DNA from: an uncultured Erythrobacter sp.
Lineage (GTDB): Bacteria > Pseudomonadota > Alphaproteobacteria > Sphingomonadales > Sphingomonadaceae
Direction of reading: 5' to 3'
DNA: 64,000 nucleotides
Assembly (NCBI RefSeq): GCF_947492365.1
Contig: NZ_CANLMB010000001.1
Coordinates: forward strand, 1,302,001-1,366,000
The notes under the pieces are model-generated. The model was given only the letters and a program-made list of their open reading frames with translations, had not been told where the DNA came from and did not search any database. The position numbers and the translations under genes were made by a program. Positions 16,110 through 24,367 of this stretch are shown piece after piece (position 1 is the stretch's first letter; every line of letters starts with the position of its first letter).

Positions 16110-16126
16110 GTATCCTTTTAGGATAC
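16110..16126. promoter_or_regulatory. Palindromic operator candidate upstream of HTH-nadE
   Basis: GTATCCT TTT AGGATAC is a perfect 7-bp dyad with a 3-nt spacer, centred 19 bp before the ATG at 16099. Its position suits repression or autoregulation by a dimeric HTH protein, possibly the HTH domain encoded by this gene. This is inference from sequence symmetry and position. Confidence 0.5.
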
Positions 16127-16271
16127 AGTTTGCAAGGCTTTGGGAACCCTCGCGCAAGTTCCCGTTTCAGCACGCAAAGCAAAACGCGCCTGCCCCTCCT
16201 CTTGCGCTTGTGAACGCTTTGCCCCACCTCTCCTGCCAACACCAAAACACATGCGACTGGAGACAGCGAAA

Positions 16272-17138
16272 ATGGCCGATCCCACTTACACTCCGCCCGA
16301 AGTCTGGAGCAGCGACACTGAAAGCGGTGGCCGTTTCGCCAGCATCAACCGCCCCACTGCCGGTGCGCGCGAGGAACAGGAATTGCCGCGCGGCGACAAT
16401 CCGTTCCAGCTCCACTCGCTAGCCACGCCTAACGGGGTGAAGGTGACGATCATGCTCGAGGAATTGCTCGAGCTGGACCACACAGGCGCGGAATATGACG
16501 CCTACACGGTCAATATCGGCGCAGGGCAGCAATTCACCAGCGGCTTTGTCGGCATCAACCCCAACTCGAAAATCCCCGCGCTGATCGACGCCAGCGGCGA
16601 CAAAGACTTCCGCGTGTTCGAAAGCGGCGCGATCCTCGTCCATCTGGCGGAGAAGTTTGGCGAGTTCCTGCCCACCGACCCCGCCGCGCGCGCCGAAGTG
16701 CTCAGCTGGGTGTTCTGGCAGGTTGGCACCGGTCCCTTTATCGGCGGCGGTTTTGGCCATTTCTACGCCTATGCGCCGGAGAAATACGAATATCCGATCG
16801 ACCGCTATGCGATGGAAACCAAGCGGATTTTCGACGTCGCGGACCAGCAATTGGGCAAGACCCGCTATCTGGCAGGCGACGAATACACCATCGCCGACAT
16901 GGCCAATTTCCCGTGGCTCGCACCCTTTGTGGCGGGCACGATCTACAACGAGGCCAAGCGCTTCCTCTCGATCGACGAATACAAGAATGTCGGCCGTTGG
17001 GCGCGCGAGATCGCGCAGCGTCCCGGCGTTCAGCGTGGCCGCCTCGTCAACAAGGTCTGGGGCGATGAAGACCAGCAATTGATGGAGCGCCACTCCGCCG
17101 CAGATTTTGAAGGCAAGAACCTCGACTTCACCTTCTGA
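16272..17138 (+). CDS. yghU: Glutathione-dependent disulfide-bond oxidoreductase (YghU-like GST)
   Basis: 288 residues, the same length as E. coli YghU, a nu-class GST with disulfide-bond reductase and peroxidase activity that binds two glutathiones. The family N-terminus is readable: TYTPPEVWSSDTESGGRFASINRPTAG. Then come LPRGDNPFQLHSLATPNGVKVTIMLEELLE, NPNSKIPALID, FESGAILVHLAEKFG and the C-terminal YTIADMANFPWL. The ATG at 16272 was taken because GGAGAC precedes it by about 9 nt and homology starts there. Confidence 0.93.
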   Translation: MADPTYTPPEVWSSDTESGGRFASINRPTAGAREEQELPRGDNPFQLHSLATPNGVKVTIMLEELLELDHTGAEYDAYTVNIGAGQQFTSGFVGINPNSKIPALIDASGDKDFRVFESGAILVHLAEKFGEFLPTDPAARAEVLSWVFWQVGTGPFIGGGFGHFYAYAPEKYEYPIDRYAMETKRIFDVADQQLGKTRYLAGDEYTIADMANFPWLAPFVAGTIYNEAKRFLSIDEYKNVGRWAREIAQRPGVQRGRLVNKVWGDEDQQLMERHSAADFEGKNLDFTF

Positions 17139-17163
17139 CACATTGCCGCAAACAACTCACAAT

Positions 17164-17197
17164 AATGGGCTGGAAGTCACCGCGCTTCCGGCCCATT
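17164..17197 (+). terminator. Terminator-like hairpin after the YghU-like gene
   Basis: A 13-bp stem AATGGGCTGGAAG (17164-17176) with CTTCCGGCCCATT (17185-17197), including one G-T pair, with an 8-nt loop, 25 bp after the stop. The 3' side is only weakly T-rich. Confidence 0.7.
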
Positions 17198-17222
17198 GTC
17201 TTTGTGAAGAGAGGAATTGCGA

Positions 17223-18605
17223 TTGAGCCAGCAGCCAGCCGAGACAATCCGCACCCGCGAAAAGCTCGGCTATGGAATTGGCGATCTGGCCTCGGGCTTG
17301 ATGCTCAACTTTTTCGGATTCTTCCTGCTCTATTTCTTCGTCGATCTGGGCGGGCTGGCCCCGGCAGCCATTGGGCTGATGCTGCTCATCACCAAGCTGA
17401 TCGATGCTGTGACTGACCCGATGATGGGCGCGATCGCCGATCGCACCCGCACGCGCTGGGGCCGCTACCGCCCTTACCTATTGTTCGCGCCCGTGCCGCT
17501 GGGCATCACCATGGTCCTGATCTTCAGCGCGCCTGCGGATTTGAGCGACACCGCCCTGCTGATCTGGGCCTATGTCACTTACACTTTGTGCATGCTCGCC
17601 TTCACCGCGACCAATGTGCCCTATGGCGGATTGCTGGGGGTGATCTCTCCTTCATCCAAGGAGCGCGCCAATGTCACCGGCTACCGGATGTTCTTCTCTG
17701 CCCTCGGCGGCATTCTGGTCGGCGCGCTGGGCACAACTCTGGTGCGCGAGCTGGGCGGCGGGGACGAGAAGCTTGGCATTCTGCTCACCATTTCGTGCAT
17801 CGCGGCGGTTTCGGTGTTCTGTGTGCTGACCACCTTTGCAACCACCAAGGAACGCATTCCGCCTGTCGAGCAGAACGGCTCGCTCTCGGGCGATCTGAAA
17901 ATTCTGATCTCGACCCGATCATGGATCGTGGTGGCGGTCGCTGCGGTGTTGGGCGTGACCTCCATCGCCGCGCGGGCAGGCACCGCGCCGTTCTTCTTCA
18001 AATATGTCGTGGGCGATGACGGAGCGCCGGTGTTCCTGTTCTTCGACCGCGCAGCCCTATTCCTGACAGCGCTTGCCGTGGGTCAGGTCGCGGGCGTTAT
18101 TTTGGGAAGCATTCTGCAAAAGAGATTCGAGAAGTCGCACCTGCTATGCGCCGCCGGACTCCTGATGGCGGTGATGACTATGGCGTTCTACTTCCTCCCT
18201 CTCGATGCGGTCTGGCCGCAAACGGCAGTGCAGTTTGTGATCGGCATCGGCTTCGGTTTTCTGATGGTGCTGTCCTATTCGATGTTCACCGACATCGCCG
18301 AATATATCGACTGGAAGCATGCCACGCAGATGACCGCTCTGGTGATCGCGGCGTCGGTTTTCGGCGTAAAGGCGGGCGTCGGCCTTGGCTCCTTCATCCC
18401 CGGCGCGGTGCTCGACTGGACCGGCTTTGTCCCCGACGTCGAGCAGAGCGAAACCGCGCTGATGGGCATCCAGATCGCCTTTGCCCTGATTCCCGCAGCC
18501 GTGCTGGTTCCGGCGGCGCTGGCTATGGCGTTTTACTCCATCAATCGGGAGAGCCTCAACAAGGTAGAATCCGACCTTGCATCGCGCCGCGCAGAGCCTG
18601 TGTAA
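17223..18605 (+). CDS. MFS transporter, GPH (glycoside-pentoside-hexuronide:cation symporter) family
   Basis: A 460-residue, 12-helix inner-membrane symporter for sugars or sugar-like substrates with Na+ or H+. Signature motifs of the MelB/GPH family are present: REKLGYGIGDLASGLMLNFFGFFLLYFF, then TKLIDAVTDPMMGAIADRTRTRWGRYRPYLL (the DPxxGxxxDRTxTRxGRxRP loop) and FTATNVPYGGLLGV. The start is probably the TTG at 17223, 8 nt after GAGAGGA; a TTG at 17217 is too close to that site. No carbohydrate genes adjoin it, so the substrate is open. Confidence 0.9.
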   Translation: MSQQPAETIRTREKLGYGIGDLASGLMLNFFGFFLLYFFVDLGGLAPAAIGLMLLITKLIDAVTDPMMGAIADRTRTRWGRYRPYLLFAPVPLGITMVLIFSAPADLSDTALLIWAYVTYTLCMLAFTATNVPYGGLLGVISPSSKERANVTGYRMFFSALGGILVGALGTTLVRELGGGDEKLGILLTISCIAAVSVFCVLTTFATTKERIPPVEQNGSLSGDLKILISTRSWIVVAVAAVLGVTSIAARAGTAPFFFKYVVGDDGAPVFLFFDRAALFLTALAVGQVAGVILGSILQKRFEKSHLLCAAGLLMAVMTMAFYFLPLDAVWPQTAVQFVIGIGFGFLMVLSYSMFTDIAEYIDWKHATQMTALVIAASVFGVKAGVGLGSFIPGAVLDWTGFVPDVEQSETALMGIQIAFALIPAAVLVPAALAMAFYSINRESLNKVESDLASRRAEPV

Positions 18606-18666
18606 AAAATAGCTGAAATTGCGGCCTTCACATCCGCGATTGAGCCGCTATATCGCGCCTTCGTGC

Positions 18667-18741
18667 TGGGGTGTGGCCAAGTGGTAAGGCACCGGTTTTT
18701 GGTATCGGCATTCGCAGGTTCGATCCCTGCCACCCCAGCCA
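18667..18741 (+). tRNA. tRNA-Gln (anticodon TTG)
   Basis: A 75-nt cloverleaf including encoded CCA. The acceptor stem TGGGGTG pairs with CACCCCA, with discriminator G. The anticodon stem CCGGT/ATCGG encloses the loop TTTTGGT, giving anticodon TTG at positions 34-36, which reads CAA/CAG glutamine. The T-arm GCAGGTTCGATCCCTGC is canonical. A TTTTTT run follows immediately. Confidence 0.97.
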
Positions 18742-18754
18742 TTTTTTGTTTCGA

Positions 18755-18859
18755 GAACCGGCCTCCGCCGGTTCGTCCTCGGGGCAGCTCCTCCACTCAG
18801 CTTCGCTTCGTTACGGTGCCCCTGCGGGCCGCGCGGTCGCGCTTTGACTGCCGTGACCA
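18755..18859 (+). repeat. Structured repeat, copy C, downstream of tRNA-Gln
   Basis: Hairpin 1, GAACCGGC CTCC GCCGGTTC (18755-18774), is followed by GTCCTCG, a longer stem GGGGCA...TGCCCC (18781-18822), CTGCGGGCC, and the 18-mer CTTTGACTGCCGTGACCA (18842-18859), which is identical in copy B at 60249-60266. The middle stem differs from the AA-loop hairpin of copies A, B and D. Confidence 0.75.
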
Positions 18860-18869
18860 GGCTTCGGGA

Positions 18870-19634
18870 CTAGACAGTTCCGGCAACGCAAAGGTTCTGG
18901 CCGGTCACCCACTCGCCCGAATTGCCCACAAGATAGAGCACGCAGGCGGCGATATCGCGCGGGGTGCCTAGCCGTCCGGCGGGCAGGTTCAGCTGCTCCA
19001 GCAGCGGCCCGAAATCTTCGTCGGTCATGTCGAGCGCTTTCTTCACCGTGTCGGTGGGCACAAAGCCGGGAAGGATCGCATTGACGCGGATTTTCTGCGC
19101 GCCGAGCTCCAGCGCGAGCGTTTTGGTGAGCATGTTCACACCCGCCTTCGCCGCGCTGTAATGGCCGCTGCCGGGGAAGGGATCGCGGCCCGCCATGCTC
19201 GACGTGTTCACGATTGCCCCGCCATTCTTCATATGCCGCGCCGCCGCGCGCACGCCGTAAAACACGCTGGACAGGTTCACCGCGAGCGTGTTGTCCCACT
19301 CTGCCGGATCAAGCTCTGTGATCGGAGCCGATACCAGCGAGCCGCCCGCATTGTTGATCCAGATATCGAGCCGCCCGAATTCATCGACCGCACGCTGGGC
19401 AAGCGCATCCATGTCCTCGGCGCTCGCCACATTGGTCGCCTGCGCGATGGCGCGCCCGCTTGAGTTGCTCGCATTGATCGCGTCCGCCACGCGGGAGATC
19501 TGGTCTTCGGAGCGCGCCGCGCACACCACATTCGCGCCCGCTTCGGCTAGCAGGATCGCGATCCCTTCCCCGATTCCGCGACCGGCGCCGGTCACAACTG
19601 CGGTCTGGCCTGAAAGGTCGAACAGGTCCTGCAT
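18870..19634 (-). CDS. SDR family NAD(P)-dependent oxidoreductase
   Basis: A classical short-chain dehydrogenase of 254 residues. It has the cofactor motif VVTGAGRGIGEGIA, NNAG (in WINNAGGSL), catalytic Ser in VNTSSMAGRD and YxxxK in GHYSAAKAGVNM, and the C-terminal VTGQNLCVAGT. ARSEDQIS after beta-2 has Arg, which hints at NADP. A CAGGAGAGA site precedes the ATG at 19634; the TTG at 19637 is less likely. Members act on alcohols, steroids or fatty acyl intermediates; the substrate is not visible. Confidence 0.9.
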   Translation of the reverse strand: MQDLFDLSGQTAVVTGAGRGIGEGIAILLAEAGANVVCAARSEDQISRVADAINASNSSGRAIAQATNVASAEDMDALAQRAVDEFGRLDIWINNAGGSLVSAPITELDPAEWDNTLAVNLSSVFYGVRAAARHMKNGGAIVNTSSMAGRDPFPGSGHYSAAKAGVNMLTKTLALELGAQKIRVNAILPGFVPTDTVKKALDMTDEDFGPLLEQLNLPAGRLGTPRDIAACVLYLVGNSGEWVTGQNLCVAGTV

Positions 19635-19774
19635 CAAGTCTCTCCTGTGAAATTATGGAAAGAGATTGGGCCGCGCTCACGCTGCCGTCCACTAACGCTT
19701 ATGCGGGGGAAAGGCGGTGTGCAGATGCAAGCGCCCGCTTGATCACATCCGCCTGCTCGCTCAGAATGACACGG

Positions 19775-20749
19775 ATGAAGACTTTTTTCTCCGCTCCGTT
19801 GGCCATTATGATCTGCGCAAGCGGCTGTGTTGCGCCCTCACCGGCCAGCCCGCCGCAAGTCGTCGATCTTGCCCGCGACAGCACCGCAATCGCAATCGAG
19901 GTCCATACGTCGCACGACCTCGCGCTGTTCCTGTTCTCCTATCACGCCGCACGCAGCCTTTCGGATCGCGAGCTGCGCAATCGCAGGCCGCTCAGCGTGA
20001 AGGATGCGGCGCTATTGGCAGAGCATGCCGAGGCCTTTGCCCCCGTTTACGCCGCCTTCCAGCCCTATCTCGATGCGCATCCGCTGTTTGATCGCAACAT
20101 GCTGTTCATGGGAGCAAATCTGACGGGCGGCCTTGTGGAGTTTCCCGATCCGGCGGTTAGCGCCGCGATGGACGCCTTTCGCCCAACCTACGAAGCCTAT
20201 TTCGCCCCCGCACACCGCGCCGCGACGGATAGCTATCGCGCGATGCTCGAAAGCCAGATCGCGCAATATGGCGATGCGATGGCGCGGGCTGTCGTACGCG
20301 AGCTATCGGGCGAATGGAGGGTGGAGCCGATCCGGATCGATGTGGTCCCCTATGCTACGCGGATCGGGGCCTACACCAATTCGCACCACACGGTGATTTC
20401 GGCGAGCCAACCGGATTATCGCACCCACGCGCTGGAAATGGCGTTTCACGAGGCGGCGCATACCGACCCCATGTTCAGCCAGTTGCGCGAAGTCGCTGCC
20501 GAGGCGCTGGAAGCCAATGGCTTGGAAGAGCGGCGCTTTTGGCATTACCTCCAATTCTACGGCGTAGGCCGCGCCGCACGGTCGGTGCTGGGGGAGGACT
20601 ATGTCCCCTATCACGAAGCCACCGGGCTTTCCTCCCGCTCGGCCAAGCCTTGGTATGATGCGATTGCGGCGGTGTGGGATGATCACGACACGCTAAGAGA
20701 CCGCGCGCATGCAGCAGCGGCGCTGATTGCGGCTCGCGAAGCCAGCTAA
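19775..20749 (+). CDS. Putative zinc-metallopeptidase-like lipoprotein (HEAAH)
   Basis: A 324-residue product with a lipoprotein signal, MKTFFSAPLAIMICASGC (lipobox ASGC, Cys18). It is helix-rich through residue about 190, then has a beta segment, a MAFHEAAHTDPMFSQL motif (HExxH, the gluzincin/zincin zinc site) and EALEANGLEERRFWHYLQFYGVG, where the downstream Glu could be the third ligand. I do not know a named family for the whole protein. The in-frame ATG at 19766 is an alternative start. It ends 11 bp from the convergent egtD stop. Confidence 0.75.
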   Translation: MKTFFSAPLAIMICASGCVAPSPASPPQVVDLARDSTAIAIEVHTSHDLALFLFSYHAARSLSDRELRNRRPLSVKDAALLAEHAEAFAPVYAAFQPYLDAHPLFDRNMLFMGANLTGGLVEFPDPAVSAAMDAFRPTYEAYFAPAHRAATDSYRAMLESQIAQYGDAMARAVVRELSGEWRVEPIRIDVVPYATRIGAYTNSHHTVISASQPDYRTHALEMAFHEAAHTDPMFSQLREVAAEALEANGLEERRFWHYLQFYGVGRAARSVLGEDYVPYHEATGLSSRSAKPWYDAIAAVWDDHDTLRDRAHAAAALIAAREAS

Positions 20750-20760
20750 AGCCTCGCCGC

Positions 20761-21747
20761 CTAAGGCGCGCTGCGGTTGGGGCGGGCTTCGGCGAGGAGG
20801 AGCGAGAAGCGCCCTTCGCTATCAAGCCAGCGCGCGGTTGGATCCCAGCCGCCCGCCAGCAGCAGCATATTCGACGTGCGGCGGTTGAATTTGTGGCTGT
20901 TCTCGGTGTGGATGCTCTCGCCAACGTCGAGCGAGAAGGTCTTGCCAGCAACGCTAAATTCAATCGCCTCGCTTGCCACCAGATGCATCTCGATCCGTGC
21001 ATTTTGATCGTTCCAGCGCGCTTCGTGGGCGAGCTTTTCGACCGGAATATCGCCGCCGAGCTCACGGTTGATCCGGCGCAGCAGATTGCGGTTGAACTCA
21101 GCCGTCACCCCTGCCGCATCGTCATAGGCGGCGACCAGCACATCCTCGTCCTTGATCAGGTCCATCCCGATCAGAAGCTTGGCCCCTACACCCAAAGTCT
21201 CGCGCATGTTTCGGAGCAAGTCGACAGCCGTGCGCGCGACCATGTTGCCGATGGTCGAGCCGGGAAAAAAGCCGAGCTTAGGCAGGCTCGCTATCTCTTC
21301 AGGCAGCTCGACCCGGCGCATGAAGTCGGCTTCGACCGGATGGACCGGAAGACCCGGAAATTTCTGCGCCAGATCAGCCGCAGCCGCACGCAGGAAATCG
21401 CCCGAAATGTCGAGCGGCACATAGGCCGCAGGTTTGATCGCGGCGAGCAGCAAAGGCGTCTTCACCGAAGAACCCGAGCCAAACTCGACGACAGCGCGCC
21501 CTTCACCGATCATCTCGGCAAAGCTCGCGCCCTGCCCTTTGAGTATCTCGGTTTCCGCGCGGGTGGGGTAATATTCGGGCAGCTGGGTGATGTCTTCGAA
21601 CAGCTGCGATCCGGCATCGTCATACAGCCAGCGTGCGGGGATCGCCTTGGGCTCTTGCGACAGGCCAGCGAGCACATCGGCGCGGAACGCCGTATTGACG
21701 CCGCTATCGTCCAGTTCGACCAGTTTTAGGCCTTCATCGATGTTCAA
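20761..21747 (-). CDS. egtD: L-histidine N(alpha)-methyltransferase
   Basis: Trimethylates histidine to hercynine, the first step of ergothioneine synthesis. The 328-residue product has the EgtD signature PKAIPARWLYDDAGSQLFEDITQLPEYYPTRAE, the SAM site VVEFGSGSSVKT, YVPLDISGDFL, FFPGSTIGNM, and the histidine-binding ESIHTENSHKF near the C-terminus. The gene overlaps egtB by 4 bp, forming an egtB-egtD operon. egtA, egtC and egtE are absent here; proteobacterial pathways often use gamma-glutamylcysteine-independent EgtB variants. Confidence 0.95.
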   Translation of the reverse strand: MNIDEGLKLVELDDSGVNTAFRADVLAGLSQEPKAIPARWLYDDAGSQLFEDITQLPEYYPTRAETEILKGQGASFAEMIGEGRAVVEFGSGSSVKTPLLLAAIKPAAYVPLDISGDFLRAAAADLAQKFPGLPVHPVEADFMRRVELPEEIASLPKLGFFPGSTIGNMVARTAVDLLRNMRETLGVGAKLLIGMDLIKDEDVLVAAYDDAAGVTAEFNRNLLRRINRELGGDIPVEKLAHEARWNDQNARIEMHLVASEAIEFSVAGKTFSLDVGESIHTENSHKFNRRTSNMLLLAGGWDPTARWLDSEGRFSLLLAEARPNRSAP

Positions 21748-23009
21748 GAAACGTCCTTTGCCAGCCGCAATCCGGTGAATTGCCAGCGCTGATGAGAGTA
21801 GAAGAAATTGCGGTAGGAGGCGCGCGAATGGCCTCTCACCGTAGCGCAGCTTGCACCTTTGAGGACAATCTGCCCGCTCATGAATTTGCCGTTATATTCG
21901 CCCACCGCGCCGCTTGCCGGTTTGAAGCGCGGGTAAGGGAGATAGGCCGAGCGGGTAAACTGCCAGCAATCGCCGAACAGGTTTTGGCCGCCCTTGGGCA
22001 GCGGCGCAGAGGAGCAGTCGAGCTGATTGCCATCCGCCGGATCATGTGCAGGGCCCTCGCCCTCTTGCCCGCGCGCAATCGCCTCCCATTCAAACTCGGT
22101 CGGCAGGCGCGCTCCGGCCCAGGTCGCGTAGGCGTCGGCTTCGTAATAGGAGATGTGGGTGACCGGCGCGTCAGGGTCGCGGTCCTGCCAGCCGGAATGG
22201 GTGAAGGCGCGCGCGCCCTCCCAATAGAGCGGCGCTGTGATTGCCTGCTCACGCACCCATGCAAGGCCGTCGGATAGCCAGAGCGAGGGGGTGGAATAGC
22301 CGCCATCAGCGATAAACTCAGCCCATTCGCGATTGGTCACAAGCCGGTCGGCTAGCGCGAAGGGTTCCAGCAGCACGCGGTGGCGCGGGCCTTCATTGTC
22401 GAAGGCAAAGCCCTCGCCCTGATGCCCGACCAACGCGATTCCGCCGGGATGCGAGTGCCAACCGGTTTGTCGCGGCTCGGGCGAAGGAGGCGGAGCATTC
22501 TCCCACATCGCCGGGCCAAGAGGGTTCTGGAACAGCGCGTGTTTGATATCGGTCAGCAGCAGCTCGATATGTTGCTGCTCATGCGCGATACCCAGCGCGA
22601 TCAGGTCCGTCAGTGCGGGATCATCGAGCAATGGCTCCATCGCCGCATTCACTGCCGCTCGCCACTCCCACACCTCATCCAGCGTGGGGCGCGAGAGCAT
22701 TCCGCGCGAAAAGCGGTGAATGCGCGCGCCTTCGGCTTCGTAATAGGAGTTGAACAGGAACGGCCAATCTTGGTTGTGGAGCCTGTAGCCTTGCGCATAT
22801 TCGCGCAGCAGGAACGTCTCCCAGAACCATGTCGTATGCGCGAGATGCCATTTGGCGGGGCTCGCATCCTCCATCGACTGGATCGTCGCATCGGCATCGC
22901 TGAGCGGCTCGACCAGAGCCTCCATCAGCGAGCGCGTGCGGCGGAACTGGTCGCGCAAGGGCGCGTCGCTATGGCTGAAAGTGTCTTCGCGCTTTTCGCT
23001 GCGGGGCAC
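21744..23009 (-). CDS. egtB: Ergothioneine biosynthesis sulfoxide synthase EgtB
   Basis: A non-haem iron enzyme that joins a thiol donor to hercynine with oxygen. The DinB-like N-terminal domain carries the iron ligands: His in KWHLAHTTWFWETF and the HxxxE pair in GIAHEQQHIELLL. The C-terminal formylglycine-generating-enzyme-like domain has WAGARLPTEFEWE and LKGASCATVRGHSRASYRNFF. The frame is open to 23093, but GTG at 23009 has AGGAG 8 nt upstream and gives a 421-residue protein of family length. It is first in the operon with egtD. Confidence 0.92.
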   Translation of the reverse strand: MPRSEKREDTFSHSDAPLRDQFRRTRSLMEALVEPLSDADATIQSMEDASPAKWHLAHTTWFWETFLLREYAQGYRLHNQDWPFLFNSYYEAEGARIHRFSRGMLSRPTLDEVWEWRAAVNAAMEPLLDDPALTDLIALGIAHEQQHIELLLTDIKHALFQNPLGPAMWENAPPPSPEPRQTGWHSHPGGIALVGHQGEGFAFDNEGPRHRVLLEPFALADRLVTNREWAEFIADGGYSTPSLWLSDGLAWVREQAITAPLYWEGARAFTHSGWQDRDPDAPVTHISYYEADAYATWAGARLPTEFEWEAIARGQEGEGPAHDPADGNQLDCSSAPLPKGGQNLFGDCWQFTRSAYLPYPRFKPASGAVGEYNGKFMSGQIVLKGASCATVRGHSRASYRNFFYSHQRWQFTGLRLAKDVS

Positions 23010-23137
23010 AGCGCCGCTCCTGTGTCGATTGTCCGGGTCGAGCCAATATGGCGAAAGGTGCGGGCAATTGAAAGGCGCATGGCCCCAGCACAATTGCGAC
23101 GCAGCGTTGTATTCTCTCGGATTTCCGCAGGCAGCGG

Positions 23138-24256
23138 TCAGGCGGCCATGCGCACGCGGTTGCGGCCAGAGTGCTTCGCTTCATAAAGCGCGCCGTCTGC
23201 GCGGGCGAAGATCGACAGCGCGGTATCGCCGGTCTGGATGCAGGCAAAGCCGATGCTGATCGTGACCGACGGTATGCCATCGACGCCGCTTTCCGCAGCG
23301 ATAGCCTGCCGCAGCCTTTCGGTCATGACCCGCGCCATTCCATCGCCAGCTGCCGGGATAACCCAGACAAATTCCTCGCCCCCCACGCGGCCCACCAGAT
23401 CGCTATCACGGGCCTGGCCCTGAGCGATGCGGGCGATCTTCCTTAGCACTTTGTCACCGGCGGGATGACCATGCGTGTCATTCACCCGCTTGAAGTGGTC
23501 AATGTCGAACATCACCAGCACCAGCGGCATTTGCGTAATTCGCGCATCGACCAACAGACGCGAAAGTTCGGACATGACGCGGCGGCGATTAGCGAGCCCC
23601 GTGAGAGGGTCGGTTTCGGCCAGCACCTTCGCTTTCTTGGCCTCGCTTTCGGCACGCTGGCGCGAATGTTCCAGCTGGCGCACTTTCGCCATCTGCTCGG
23701 TATTGTCGCGCACAACTGCGACCACACGGTGCACCTTGCCATCGGATCCCATCAGATTGCAGGCCTGGACAGAGATCGAACGCGCCATCCCGTCATAGCC
23801 GTAAATGTCGAATTGCAAGGTGAAGGGTTCAACTTCATCACCATGTTCGCGCACCTTGCCGACCAGATTGATATTGTTGGCGAACAGCAGCGTTTCGGCG
23901 TCGCCTTCGACGAAGGGGTCATTGTGTTCGATCCCGAACAGGCGCTTGAGCCCGTCAGACCATTGCTGGATTCCGGTAACCGGATCAAACTGCCACACGC
24001 CGATCCCCGCCATGCTTTCCGCCATTCTGACCGTGCGTAAAAGCTCGCGCATATTCTGCGCACGGGCACGTTCGGTTCGGGTGATCTTGCGAACCTGACG
24101 GCGAGAAGTGATGACATTGGCAACTGCCGCAATCGCGACCATCGCCAGAAGCAGGCTCAGCACCATCAATGCGCCCGAACCCGTTTCGGCAGGCGCGGCG
24201 ACGCCGCTAGCGAGGTCTGGCCCGGCGACCAATGAGGAGGCAGTGTTAAGCAACAT
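23138..24256 (-). CDS. Membrane-anchored PAS-GGDEF diguanylate cyclase
   Basis: Makes cyclic di-GMP from two GTP. The 372-residue product has an N-terminal transmembrane helix (ALMVLSLLLAMVAIAAVANVI). A PAS-like sensor follows (MAGIGVWQFDPVTGIQQWSDGLKRLFGI with a PAC segment), then a linker coiled coil and a GGDEF domain. The domain has DPLTGLANRR, FDIDHFKRVNDTHGHPAGD, the active-site GGEEF, and an RDSD inhibitory I-site five residues before it. It should be active and product-inhibited. The ATG at 24256 was chosen over the GTG and TTG starts just upstream. Confidence 0.93.
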   Translation of the reverse strand: MLLNTASSLVAGPDLASGVAAPAETGSGALMVLSLLLAMVAIAAVANVITSRRQVRKITRTERARAQNMRELLRTVRMAESMAGIGVWQFDPVTGIQQWSDGLKRLFGIEHNDPFVEGDAETLLFANNINLVGKVREHGDEVEPFTLQFDIYGYDGMARSISVQACNLMGSDGKVHRVVAVVRDNTEQMAKVRQLEHSRQRAESEAKKAKVLAETDPLTGLANRRRVMSELSRLLVDARITQMPLVLVMFDIDHFKRVNDTHGHPAGDKVLRKIARIAQGQARDSDLVGRVGGEEFVWVIPAAGDGMARVMTERLRQAIAAESGVDGIPSVTISIGFACIQTGDTALSIFARADGALYEAKHSGRNRVRMAA

Positions 24257-24367
24257 TGAGCCTGGGCGTATATGCACCAAACCCTATGCTAAGGCCGCGC
24301 GCCCTCCCCGTTGCTCTACCTAAGCAATTCGCCGGAGAGCGCCGGATTGCCCGCGTTCAGTATTGTC

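Noticed and set aside
18742..18760. A T-run after tRNA-Gln as a stand-alone terminator
   Set aside because: No hairpin directly precedes the T-run except the tRNA itself; the following repeat hairpin is the more likely 3' structure.
20745..20775. GCCGCCTAAGGCG... near the end of egtD resembles the AA-loop hairpin of repeat copies A, B and D
   Set aside because: It is short, overlaps the egtD coding end, and lacks the CTCC hairpin and the linker.
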